A program made the translations under genes and the position numbers. Positions 11,336-22,871 of a DNA stretch of 64,000 nucleotides are shown here, one piece after another. This stretch comes from Diphasiastrum complanatum (lineage: Eukaryota; Streptophyta; Lycopodiopsida; Lycopodiales; Lycopodiaceae), in assembly GCA_029204225.1 (NCBI GenBank), contig CM055095.1, positions 66,675,940 to 66,739,939 on the forward strand, read 5' to 3'. Each line of letters starts with the position of its first letter. Positions within the stretch are counted from its first letter, which is position 1. The notes under the pieces are model-generated. The model made no database searches. It saw nothing but the letters and a program-made list of their open reading frames with translations, and was not told the DNA's origin.

Positions 11336-13300
11336 ACAAGCAAACTAGGAATTGAAGCAAAATTTGATCAATAATAATGTTCAATTTTGAACCAGATCTA
11401 ATACCAAGTTGAAATAGAGAAAAATGACCTGGATTAACTACAAAGTGATGGATGTTGCAGAAGGAATCAAGTTGAATCCAAACTAGCACTTAAGATCAAG
11501 TCATAATCTCAATTCTTGCTTATCTTGGCAAGGGCTCCACATTGGCACATGGAATGTAATCAAATAAGATATGAGGTTCCAGCCACCTCTCACAACCTGT
11601 AAAATATCAATTAAGCATCCAATCAACCTATTACATACCATAAAATGAAAGTACTATGAAGCTACAATTCGCCACACAAAACAATGTGCAAAAAAACTCA
11701 AATCTTGATTTCTAGATTACTCTCTTCCAAGGACACATAGGTGTATATAAGAAAGCCACCACAGATTTTAAGTTTAGGATTTTGTACCAAATCATTTGAG
11801 ACCAAAACCTAACATCTATATTCTAAAATGGTGAATCGGCCCTAACTTTGACTTTTGTGTGGGATAATTTTGTTATTTTTAGCCCCTATATTCTTTCCAA
11901 TGTAATATGGCTCATTTTACTCACATGAAAGGTGCTCCAAAGCCTTGAGTGAGGAATATAAATGAATTATAACTTATCTGAACATCTATCCAAGTGTCAG
12001 TGCCTAGTCTTGGAAAAATTTAAAACACATCAAGCTAGAGTTGTGTAAATTTCAACATTAATTGATTAATCAAGTGTACTTGATAGCTCTAGTTATGGAA
12101 TGTTGGTAAATTGTCAAGTTCTCCTCATAACTAAATGTCTTGCACAAGCTGAAACGGTTAGAGAGAGATTTATTTAGTAAATTGTCAATCGTTGAATAGA
12201 AAACCAAAGAAAATCAGAGAAAAAAACTATCAATTTTTTGTATGCTTTCATTATACTAGTATTCTTTTTGAAGCAGTATGCATTTTTCATACATGAATTT
12301 TATGTTTGGATATTCACAATAGCCTTGAATTAGTAAATATTGTGACTTATTCTTATTAATATTTGACATTGGTTTTAGAGCGAGCATTATAGAAATATAG
12401 ATAGCTCATCAATTCTTTTTCATGTTTACTATCTAATATATGTGTCTCTAATCGACATGGTACTCACCTCAAAAACATGTTGATTCTTATGAGCTTCTTG
12501 TATTTTAATTATCGTTTTAATTCTAAACTATTATCAAATCATAAATGTAAAAAAATTGGTTTCTACTTCTAATTCTTCATGAAATTTTTTGAATTTTTAT
12601 TCACTCTCAAATGTGTGAGCAAAAATTTGAAAAAAAAAATTAAAAAGAACAATTTAAACATTACAAATAGCTCACCATTTGTATACCTATTTTATATAAA
12701 TTTCATAGAATCGCTTGCGCAAATAAGATTCATATTTCGGATTTTTGTTTGTCATCCAAATCATAACAGCCCATTATACAATCCATCTTTGTACTTCCAT
12801 TTTTTAAGTCTTAGAATAACTAGAAATATTGGTTTGTTTGTACATATTTGACAATTGTTATAATCTGAAACTAGTCTAAAAATTAGCTTTGAAACGATAA
12901 AAAGACAATTATCTAATTTGTTTTGTGTCTATAATCAATTAAAGTTTCAAAATTACTCATCCACAATAGTGACTTGAATGCCCTTGAGATATCAATGAAA
13001 AAACTTCTAGAAATGAAAGTCTGTATTACATATAAATGAATACATATTTGTCTTATAGCTGTTAAATTATATTAAATGCTTGCTTGTGTTGAGAAAAAAA
13101 AAATTGATGAGAATAAAATATAACTAAATAAACATCAAAAAAAAATTATATCAATTGCTAAATGAAAAGTCAAAGTTCGCATAAGAATATCCAAAATTAC
13201 TTGGACTTATTGTCAAAATAACTTACAAAGGATGCTACTATTTTGATTACAATTTATCCAAGAACTACCAACGAACTATTAAAATAAGTGTCGTCATAAT
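11336..13300. other. AT-rich intergenic DNA, no gene seen
   Basis: No supported coding region. A decayed primer-site-like string ('gatctaataccaag', near 11396) hints at an old LTR edge in minus orientation, but no LTR pair was found. Confidence 0.5.
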
Positions 13301-16300
13301 GTGCTCAATTTACTCGTATTGCAAAAGCTTACGAGGCTACCATGGTAGCCTCAAGGAAACAACAACGACACAATAATCACTTGAAGGATGACAAATTCAA
13401 GAAGCAAGGTGACACTGACAATCAAGTATTTGGAGGTGTAGAAGAATAAGGATGAGCTACCATAAGGTGAAGAAGGAGAATATTTGTTTCCTTTGCCATA
13501 AGCCTAGATATGTGGCCAAAAAATGTCCACAAAGGAAGAAGCAAGTTGTTTTTACTTATTAATTGGTTGAATCACTAGAAGGAGACAAGTGCTCTTTGTT
13601 GATAGCCCCTCATCTTGAACTAAAGTCAATAGCCTAAAGGGAAGTATAGCCAAGAAGACAAGTGTGTAGTTGAAATTGTGGGCCAAAGGGCAGAAGGCCA
13701 GTCTTGCCATTAAAGAGTTTGAATAGACCAAACGCCCAATTGTTGAGTGGATAGGCACTATTTCCATCCAACTAACTGATGGCAAAAGCAAAATGACCAA
13801 GGAGGTACTTACATACTAGGTTTGAAGAAAAATTTTCTTTCAGTTGGAGTCATTATTGATCAAAAGTTGAAAGTAGAGTTAACACATGATTGTTCCTTTG
13901 TAAAGGATATCAACAAAAAATCAAAGTCATTGTGGATAGTACAAGGGAGCCAAGACCAAATTGTATAGGTTGAATGCTACAGTTAAAGGGCAACATGGAC
14001 TTATCTCGTCCATTCCATCACAAACTCAACTATGGCATAAAAAGCTTGAGTCTCAGTTTGCTGAGAAAATTGGAAACAGTGAAGGGATTGGAAACAGTGA
14101 AGACCACTTGAAGATAATGTGCAAGTCATGTATGTACGGGAAGCAGCATCGAGAAAAGTTCAAGCTTGGTGGTGTTGCAAAAGTGAAGAACATCCCAGAT
14201 TTGATCCACATAGACTTATGAGGACCTATGAGGACAATGTCCATAGGTGGAGCATAATATTTCATCGCTTTCTTAGATGATATGTCTCGTAAGACGTGGA
14301 TATACTTCTTAAAGAAGAAATCGGATGCTTTTGCCACCTTCAAGAGTTTCAAAGCAGTGATTGAAAAGAAGATCAATTTCCTAAGATTTGACAATGGAGG
14401 TGAGTACAAGTCTAATAATTTTAATGACTTTTGTGACCAATGTGGGATCAAAAGACAATTCATGCAAGCTCATGCTCCTAAACATAATGGTGTAGTTGAG
14501 CACAAGAATTGTACGATTGTGGAGAGCGTTAGATCTATGTTTGTTTAGATGAAACCACCAAAGGATTTTTTGTTAGATGCATGCAATACTACAGTCTATC
14601 TTCAAAATAGAAGTCCTATCATTGCCATGCCGAAGATAACACCTAAAGAGACATTCATGAAGAAGAAACCAAAGGTGAACCATTTGCGAATCTTTGGATG
14701 TAAGGCCTTTGTACACATTTTTAAAGAAGAGACAATAAGCTTGATTAGTAGTTGTGAGATGCATGTTTTTAGAATATGATGATCATGTGAAGGGCTATAT
14801 ATGCTTTGATCCATTGGAAAACAAAACGCATGTTAGTCATGACGCTATCTTTGATGAATCTAAGATGTACAAAGATGAGGATGTTGAGAAGTTAGACACA
14901 TCAAGTGGAAAAGATGGTACAATGAGAATTTCTTTTTGACATTCCTGATGATGGACAGATGGATGCACCTCATGATGTCATCACTTAACCTCAAGAGACT
15001 CATTGGCGAGGTAGGAATAAACCATTTGGTGCTAAGAGGATTGAAGTTGGAGGTGACAAATGCAAGGAGAAGAATGTACCATGGGATACATTTTTTCTAG
15101 GAAGCCAATCACCTGACAGGAAGCTCCCTAAGTGGTTTGAGAGATTGATGGAGAGTCGTGACATGGATGACTTTTTTAAATCATCCATCCAAGGAGAGCT
15201 AAGGAGATCAATGAGAGAGAGGACACAACCTAATAGGTATGAAACAAATTATGCTCTCTTATCCAACATCATTCAAAGCAAAGAACCTTCGACTTATGAT
15301 TAAGAAAAGGATGATGACACTTGGGTCAAGGCCATGGAAGAAGAGATGGAAGCAATTGCTAAGCATGGCACATGGAACTTGGTAGAACCAGTAGTTGGTA
15401 GGAAATCCATTGGTTACAAATGGGTATGCCTGACTAAGTACCATGCAGTTGGAAGTATAGCAAAGCACAAGGCAAGATTGGTGATCAAGCGTTACATGCC
15501 AAGTAAAGTTGTCGACGAGACCTTTGCACCAGTATGTAAGAGGAATACTCTACATCTACTTGTTGCTTTAGCTTCACATTTTGGTTGGCCTTCACATCAA
15601 ATGGATGTGAAATCTAATTTTCTAAATGGTGAGTTGGAAGAAGAGGTCTTCATGGAACAACCCGAAGGATTGTGGTGAAAGGGCAAGAGCATAAAGTGTG
15701 TCGCTTGAAGAAAGCGCTTTATGGTCTCAAACATGCACCACGTGCGTGGTATAGCAAGATTGATGCCTACTTTTGTTCGAAGAGGGTGGTGAAAACACAC
15801 TCCAATCCAAATCTTTATGTCATATGTTTTGATGATATGATTGCTTTCGTTTCTCTTTATGTTGACGACTTGATTATTACGGAAAATAATTAAGAGATGA
15901 TAGATATGATCAAGAATGATCTCATAGATAAATTCGAGATGAAAGATCTCAACCTAATGATTTATTGCCTTGGAGTGGAGGTATGGCAAATTAAAGTACA
16001 TGAGGTGGGACTAACACAGGTCAAGTATGTCAGAGAGTTGATGCATAGGTTCATGCTACAGCATTGCAAGCCAGTGAACACTCCCATTGAACCAAGAAAA
16101 AAGCTTTCTAAGCTTGACGAGTCACATCCATTTGATGTTATGTTGTATAGCCAATTAGTAGGGAGATTGATTTACCTTACCATGACTAGACCATATATAT
16201 GCTATGTTGTTGGTATTGTAAGTCGGTTTATGGCAGTACATACGAAAACGCATTGGAAGGTAGCCAAACACATTTTGTGATATATAAAATGCACTTCTAA

Positions 16301-16500
16301 TTATGGCTTTGTGTACTGGAAGCAGGAAAGCCCACTTGAGTTATGTGACTATGTGGATGTGGAGTGGGGAGGTGGTTGGGGAGATCGTAGATCTACCACA
16401 TAGTATGTTTTTCAGTTTTGTGGCAGTTGCTTTTCTTGGTCTAGTAAGAAGCAAAGTACAGCTGTTTTATTCACAAGCGTCACAATGACATGATGCTATC
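13300..16500 (+). pseudogene. Copia element F: gag-integrase-RT-RNase H remnant
   Basis: Copia domains follow in order with many stops. A zinc knuckle at 13485-13526 reads C-FL-C-HKPR-Y-VAKK-C, with tyrosine where histidine is expected. Integrase follows (14020-14560: LWHKKL, 'HIDL', FDNGGEYKS, HNGVVEHKN), then the connecting region, RT (15330-15890, with 'KWVCLTKY', 'MDVKSNFLNGELEEEVFMEQPEG' and YVDD at 15858-15869) and RNase H remains to about 16500. In-frame stops occur at 14218, 14546 and 15891, so it cannot make a polyprotein. No LTRs were recognised. Confidence 0.88.
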
Positions 16501-17070
16501 TATGGTAATTAAGTCTCAATTTCTAGAAAGGTTGAGGAGAATTCATGTCTTGCGAACGTCCTTGTTATTTGTTGGAAGAGAGTTTCTTGCTTAAAAATTA
16601 TGGAATGCGAAGTCTCTAAGAAACTTTTGTTTAGGTGGAATGTACCTAGCCAACATTGAAGAGAAATTGCAAAAGGATATGATTGCTTCACTTTGAGCCA
16701 TTCCTTTTCATTTGTGGATTCAAATCCTAAGCGCCCATAGAGGAAATTTAAGCTTCTTCCAAATTGAGGCCCTTGCTGATGGATATCTTACTTGATCACC
16801 TTGGTATTGGCTTTGCAAAAGCAAACGACTTATTCTTGATGATGTGCAAAAAGATGATGTGTGGGTGAGTTTGAGCACAAACATGCTTCTCTTTTTTGGT
16901 CAGTCTTAAGCAATGGGGTACTTCTTTTAACTCATTAAGGACAAAGTTTGTGGTGACCTTTCAAGAAAGATCACCTTCTTGTTCTTTTTTGTTTTGTATG
17001 GTATTTCTTGTTCTTATATGAAAAAAATATGTATATGTCAGTATTTCTGTTGGAGTGTGTGAAAGAATAA
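16501..17070. other. No gene seen
   Basis: A decayed stretch after copia F. Nothing supported beyond a possible LTR-like start (TGTTGGAGTGTGTG) at 17049. Confidence 0.3.
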
Positions 17071-17475
17071 ATGGAGGATCAATCCAATTCACGAAGGAAT
17101 AGCGTGCAGCTGCAGCAGCAGGAGCAAGAGCGAGAGATGAGGAGGCAAACCCATGAAAGGAAAGGCAAGGGGGAATGTGAAGGAATCGGTCCTAGCAGCA
17201 AGAAGGCCTCGGATAAAGGAGGGGGACGCTACTGTTTTGGTAGCGGGAAGGAGGCTCAAGACTGTCTTATTGAAAACAGGAAGCAAGAGAGCATTGGCAT
17301 TGATGGTGGTCAAGGAAGGCAGAGGCCTGCTGGTGGTCATGCAGCAGACGCCAGAGTTGAGCAGCCAATGAAAGAAGCAGCAATAGAGGATGACAGTGCT
17401 GCTCAACAGCAAGCAGTTCTTGAAAGTCTAGCATCGTTAGTAATTTCAATGAATCCTCTCCTACGCAGGAATTGA
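17071..17475 (+). CDS. Q/E/R-rich hypothetical ORF
   Basis: A 134-residue frame starting MEDQSNSRRNSVQLQQQ. It is rich in Gln, Glu, Lys and Gly, with no domain I recognise. The G+C content is visibly higher than in the flanking copia remains. It may be an upstream exon of the EB1-like exons at 17720-18928, whose first exon needs a one-base carry-over, or unrelated low-complexity DNA. Whether it is translated is unclear. Confidence 0.3.
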   Translation: MEDQSNSRRNSVQLQQQEQEREMRRQTHERKGKGECEGIGPSSKKASDKGGGRYCFGSGKEAQDCLIENRKQESIGIDGGQGRQRPAGGHAADARVEQPMKEAAIEDDSAAQQQAVLESLASLVISMNPLLRRN

Positions 17476-17719
17476 AGATTTGTTTGAAACATATGTAATA
17501 GTATTTGCTCGTTGCCTTTGTTCTTGTCGATTGTGGGACTGTCGAATTCAAGTGGAAACGCGATCTTCGAATTGAACAAACACCCCTGTGATCCTTTTTG
17601 TATAATTTTGGTTTTTCTTTGCTGTTCAAATCCTCTGTTCAAGAAAGAATCGTGCAGCAGGGAAGAAAGAGAAAATTGCAGATGTATTGAGATTTCTTAT
17701 GCTTCTACTTGTATTGTAG

Positions 17720-18928
17720 GTACTTGGAAGGGGAGCTGATGGTTCGTTTGCAATCATATTCCGAGCTGCTTGCAGAGGTAAGAAACCATGCTTGTGCTCA
17801 AATGAAAAGATTGCTTATTTTATGAGTTCATTAAATTGCACACCATTTGCATGTTGTCTTTTTTGGGGATTTCACTGAAATCTGAACTCCAATTCCCCTA
17901 TGAGTCACTATTATAGATCCATACAAATCCACCATCTTGAATGACATTAATTTCATGCCCCAACCCCTCATAACCATAATTAATTTACAGGTCGAGGTAG
18001 GCCTACTGACCTCCTTACAGGATAATAATCTGAGATCAATCCAAATTTGGCCATGGTAGTTGGAATGCCTCCTTGTCTGATGTGCGAATAGTCCTCTTTT
18101 CTTAATCATGTATAGTGCACCCTAACAAGGTTTCACACTATTCGGCCTTGGGTTGCCATTCACTTTTTGTATCAAGAAATATACTAGTATCTTGAAGCTT
18201 TGCAAAAAAAATAATATGTGACAATGTCACACCTATCGTGTGTTGCAACAAAATCATGCGCTAAGTACGGTTGGATCGTGATTTCATCTTCGAACTTTTT
18301 TTTTAAAAGTATTTTCTATGATTAAGGGCAATCCTGGTTCTTTACACCCTATGGTTTAGGTTGTGTTTGAGTTTAATTTTGATATATATTATTGGCACTA
18401 AAGGCCTAAAGAACTATGTCTTCGTGTAGGTGGAGGGTCTGAACAAGGAACGATTATTCTACCATGGCAAATTGATCCAAATAGAGAAGGTATGGATAGT
18501 ATTTTGAACTTGTATTTTTCGATTATGAGGCATTTTCATTTGACATGTCAAACATTTGGGGTATGTAATGAATCCAAAGCTTGATTAGATGTGAATAATC
18601 AATCTTTTGACAAGAAAAGGTTTTGTATGAATTTCCAAGATATGACTAGGTGTTAGTTGTTACCTAATCTTCAAAAAAATTGGGACTTTAGTGCTTATTA
18701 TGCAATTTTGGAAATTTGTAGCTTACGGTACACAAACAAACAACTCTTTTTTCAATGTTGCAAAACATCAATGGTAAGAATTGTATAAGACAGATTTAGG
18801 GTATTCATTTGAAACAGCTTGTGTGCTAGGTGTGTGAACGAGTACAACCATTATCATCTTCAATGTCGCTTGCTCAATCAATTCAGACTATCTTGAGTGC
18901 TACTACTGATCAACCCAATCCACAATAG
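17720..18928 (+). pseudogene. EB1-like C-terminal (EBH) domain exons, no CH domain found
   Basis: Three short exons join in phase with GT-AG introns: 17720-17777, 18430-18489 and 18830-18928 (stop TAG). They read ...YSELLAE | VEGLNKERLFYHGKLIQIEK | VCERVQPLSSS...IQTILSATTD. This matches the layout of the EB1 microtubule plus-end-binding family: coiled coil, then 'LEKERDFYF.KLR.IE..C', then a short helix ending 'IL.A'. The FY pair is kept. The N-terminal calponin-homology domain that binds microtubules is not in the readable upstream DNA (copia F ends at 16.5 kb). This is either the 3' end of a gene fragmented by insertions or a duplicated piece. A LINE tail lies in the first intron. Confidence 0.5.
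18118..18215 (+). mobile_element. LINE 3'-end fragment with A tail
   Basis: 'atatactagtatctt..agcttgcaaaaaaaa' here closely matches 52733-52770, which follows a LINE zinc-binding region. The A run at the same end suggests a 5'-truncated LINE insertion inside the EB1-like intron. Confidence 0.4.
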
Positions 18929-20015
18929 CTTTTCTATGTTATGACTTTGGAAGATGGAGGTGCATAAGTATCACCAAAAAGACAAAGAAATAGAGGTCAA
19001 AAGGTTGTAATTTCTAAGAAAGTAATTCAAATTCTCTTTATGCTTAGTATAGGCGGAATGACTTGTGCTTGCAAACTTTCTCTTTGCTTGTTGTGTGAGC
19101 AATTAGTTGGACTAGATCCTTCATTTTGCATTCTTAAATGATGGCTATGTACGTATGTTGAATAAAATGTTTATGCTGCAAGTAAAATGTTCAAGTATAC
19201 ATATCAATTTTTTTGCAAAGAAGCAATAACTCGTCATTAATTACGATTTGCTACCAAAGCAACGTAATTGTAAGATTTTTATGAACTAGTTTTAAGGCAA
19301 ACATTATGCAAAAATTCTTGCAACAAATAAAATTTAATGTGATTAACGTTGAGACTGTAATTTGTAAGTATGTGTGACACAAGGAAAATAATTTCCCAAG
19401 CTTTCAATCTTACTTTATGTATAAGATGAAAAATTTGTCATCAATAGTTGCATTTATGTGATGCATGCAACTTTGACCACTTCAAACCTAGAAGTATCAT
19501 AACATACTCTCTCTTTTTTGTGAAGGTCTAAGTGAAGTCAAATCTTGCCTTACCAAAAGTCTCAACTCATATTGTTATCATTTGTAAGCATTCACAAAAA
19601 TTCCCCTAGTTATTTTGTTCACCATGTAAAAGAAATAAAAAAAATAGAAAACATAAAAATCGAGAGTCGCGGTATGTTTTAAGTTGGAGACCCTACTTGC
19701 AAGATGTTGGCAACTCCAAGGTAGTTAAAAAATCAATTTAATTACTTAGGTTCCTAAAGTCCTAAGTTAATTATTTTAAGTTGGGCCCAAACTCTTGACG
19801 TGCAAGAGTCTACTTGGGTCCTAACATTTTTAATCTCTCTAGGTGAAATATTTGTGTCCTTGGGACTCATGCATGCATGCAAACACCTAGAGGAACTCTA
19901 CTCGGCTCATCAAACCTACTACCATGCGATGTAATTTTGTTCTCAACAAAAATTATAAAAGGGCCTCCATCGTGTATCCAAGAGAGATCATTTGTGGTGG
20001 AGAAATCGATTGGAG
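18929..20015. other. Intergenic, no gene seen
   Basis: AT-rich sequence without supported coding frames, RNA genes or repeats. Confidence 0.45.
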
Positions 20016-20041
20016 CCCCCCCCCCCCCCCCCCCCCCCCCC
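20016..20041. repeat. Homopolymer (C)26
   Basis: An uninterrupted run of 26 C. Runs of this length are unstable in cloning and sequencing, so the exact count is uncertain. Confidence 0.9.
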
Positions 20042-20383
20042 TTCCCTTCCCTACATTGTTCTATTTATGCTCATTTCATTTAATTCTTTCCATACTTTAA
20101 AGTGTTCTTCTTGTTGTTCTGAATTATAGATCCAATTTGCCATTTTCTAGAATCATAATTCTTAATCATTTGGTGATCCAAATTGTGTAGATCATTGCAC
20201 ATCTATCCATACACTTTCTAAAGTGTTTTTAATGCATTTTGATGATCTTGTTGAATCTTTTAGCTTGCTGTCACAGCTACATACAGATCTGGATCAGATA
20301 TTTCCAGCCAGCCGATCCATCGCTTTACAAGTGTTTTGGGTTTAGGAATACCCATACACCACTCCTACACCTCGCATGGTCAG

Positions 20384-20451
20384 TGCATGCTCTTGCATGT
20401 TGTTGCATGTTGCTGAAATGTTCTTGCATGTCAATGCATGTTAATTGCATG
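20384..20451. repeat. TGCATG cluster
   Basis: Six copies of palindromic TGCATG occur in 68 bp (starting 20384, 20394, 20404, 20425, 20435, 20446), mostly as TTGCATGTT. It resembles RY-type elements or a decayed decamer repeat. Function is unknown. Confidence 0.6.
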
Positions 20452-21904
20452 TGGTCTTTTAAGCCTCAAGACAACTTGTGGGCTTATTAGATCCAAGATC
20501 CTCAAGCTTCCGCTAAACTTTGGTATCCATAATTGTGTTTTTTACATACTCTAGGACATCCCGATTTGCTAGCAATTTACTTTTGTATGTGCAAGTACTA
20601 GTCCATGCATGTTGTATGCATGTCTCTAGAATTTTTCAGATTGCTTGCATGTCGATTGCATGTAGGTATTGTTGAGCTATATGAGTTGTAGAAGACCATC
20701 AAGGTTTCCTAGATTGGTAAACCTTGATTCAAAGATCCTTTCTATCTCTATTCTCAATTTCATAACACATGATTTGTTTTCATTTGCATCTCTCATAAAC
20801 CACATTCATCTATCATTTGTAGTTACATAACTTGGTAAAGCTTTAAGACACTCAAAGAACAATCTTTTTGAAGATTTGAGTGATGAAAACTGTGATCAAA
20901 TAATATTTTACGAAGGTGTGTTTTACCACATGAAGTACCAGATTTAATCATGTTTTCACATGATGGCATGGGTGGAGGACACTTCTGTACATATATTATT
21001 GTCCGCAAACGTTTGCAATCCGGTTGTTGGTGGCCTACGCTTCATAAGGACACATAAAATTTTGTTCAGACATGTGATGTTTGCCAGCGAGCATGACGGC
21101 CTACTCGACAGAATTATAAACCCTTGCATCCGGTTTCAAAGTATTGGAAGTTGTAAATTGAACAGAGTAAGTGTATGCAAGCCATGAAGGACTATTTAGG
21201 GTCCAAGATTGTTGAACTAATTTAAAAATGGATGATATGAACTTTTTCCTGAAAGAAACTCGAATAAACGATCATTATAATGTGCATGGTCCTTGATGTC
21301 AAAATTACCCATCATATTACACTTATTTTCTTGTTTCGACAAATTTGTGCCACTAAGTGAACATTTTCAAGTATTATCTTTGTTAGCATCAAGATTGTCT
21401 GTGCAAAACAAATTTGTAATGAAAATTTGAAGATTAGGTTAAATTATCAATATTTAGGATTTCAATATTTAGTACTTTAGTTCTATTATCATGACTTTAG
21501 GCTTTTTAATTATTAGTACATCAAATATTTGATTCATGAGGTCCAATTCTTTTAATTTCTATTTAAGTACCAAGGTTAGAATGTGTTGTGAATATTCATA
21601 TCAAGGCAACTCGTTTGTGAAAGGAAATTGTTGATATGTACGTGTAGTACATTTGAAACTTTTGATATACTTAGCTCATTAAAACTAGATGATAGTTGCA
21701 TGTTTTGTTGTGGCTAAGATGAATTCTTTATGAGTTTTATAAAGGGCAGTAGATAAAAATGTTATTATTCTCTTCCAAGCATGTAGGAATGTTTTTGCTC
21801 AAAGGCATGCCCCTAACAAAATCACTATGTTTGCAATATGGCTCTTTTACTATTGAAACATGCTAGGTGAATCCTCATGTTATCAAAATTGTCATTATCA
21901 TAAA

Positions 21905-22006
21905 CCTCCTGGAGCTTATCACAAAACCAATAGAATAAAGGTAGTTGTGCAACCCAGAGTACCAAGCTCTAGGTGCTTGCTTGAGTCCATAAAGACTCTT
22001 CTTCAT
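21905..22006 (-). pseudogene. Copia reverse transcriptase fragment
   Basis: The minus strand reads MKKSLYGLKQAPRAWYSGL, the conserved copia block just upstream of the YVDD domain. It is short and isolated, with no flanking RT sequence. Confidence 0.7.
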
Positions 22007-22229
22007 GTTGGAATTCTATGCTCAGGCCCAATTCCATTAGGTAATGAGCATCCTGAAAAACCATGTTCATACTTGTTTTTGAAAAACTACAAAAACGGAG
22101 GAGGCTCAATTTTCTACTTGAAGATCAAAAAATTCAGGATCGAATTTTTTGACCCAAAGAACAGTTTTCAAGAAAACTCCGTATTCCATAAGGATTTATG
22201 TTGCAAGCCCACGACAATTAAGAGTTGAT

Positions 22230-22728
22230 CCATACACAATCTACTATCCAATCACAAGCAAAAAATGATCAAAATTAATGAAAAATTGATCTAATTTGGT
22301 GCATAAGTCAAGATCCAAGATTTTTTTATATTCAAAAGATAGAATTTTCTTATATTGTATCGACTCGAAAAATCTGTGATTTTTATTGTCATTGTAATTT
22401 TTCGAGTCAGTGTATATTTTTTGAGTCTTTGTTATTTTTCGAGTCTTTGTAAATTTTCGATACTGTCATAAATCTGACCCATGTCGCGACGTTGATAGTC
22501 CGCCTACTTCTGTACACAACTCTCTGGCAAAAATGACGGCCACCTACTGCAGAAAAAATGTATTTAATTAAGTAGGTTAACCAAGTACTGATCATCTGAC
22601 TTCCAATCATCAAGGAAGATCTACTGAAGTCAACAGTCTGATCAGGTTATCATCCTGCAAGCATTATACTGAAAATAGTCAAGTTGTAGTTTTTGAAGTA
22701 GGTTCATCAATGAGCTCAGCTGAAGACA
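22230..22728 (+). repeat. Presumed 5' LTR region of copia element G
   Basis: The end is set by the primer site at 22729. The start was not found. It contains repeated 'tttttcgagtct(t/c)tgt' units at 22380-22455. The terminal 'agtcaagttgtagttttt...ttcatcaatga' recurs at 33120-33160. Confidence 0.5.
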
Positions 22729-22740
22729 TGGTATCAGAGC
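22729..22740 (+). promoter_or_regulatory. Primer binding site of element G (tRNA-Met)
   Basis: TGGTATCAGAGC directly follows the LTR end CTGAAGACA. Confidence 0.8.
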
Positions 22741-22871
22741 GGGTGGCTTAGTAATCTGCATATTTATTGCAGGTTATCAGTCTTGTTTTTACCAAGATCT
22801 CATTTCAGCAAGCGCAGCCAACAGTTTCTCAATATCATTGTTTCTATCAACGATCTCGCTACAATACCAGA

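Noticed and set aside
12579-12851. 90-residue plus-strand frame
   Set aside because: Phe/Ile/Asn-rich translation of AT-rich DNA, with no motif and no splice context.
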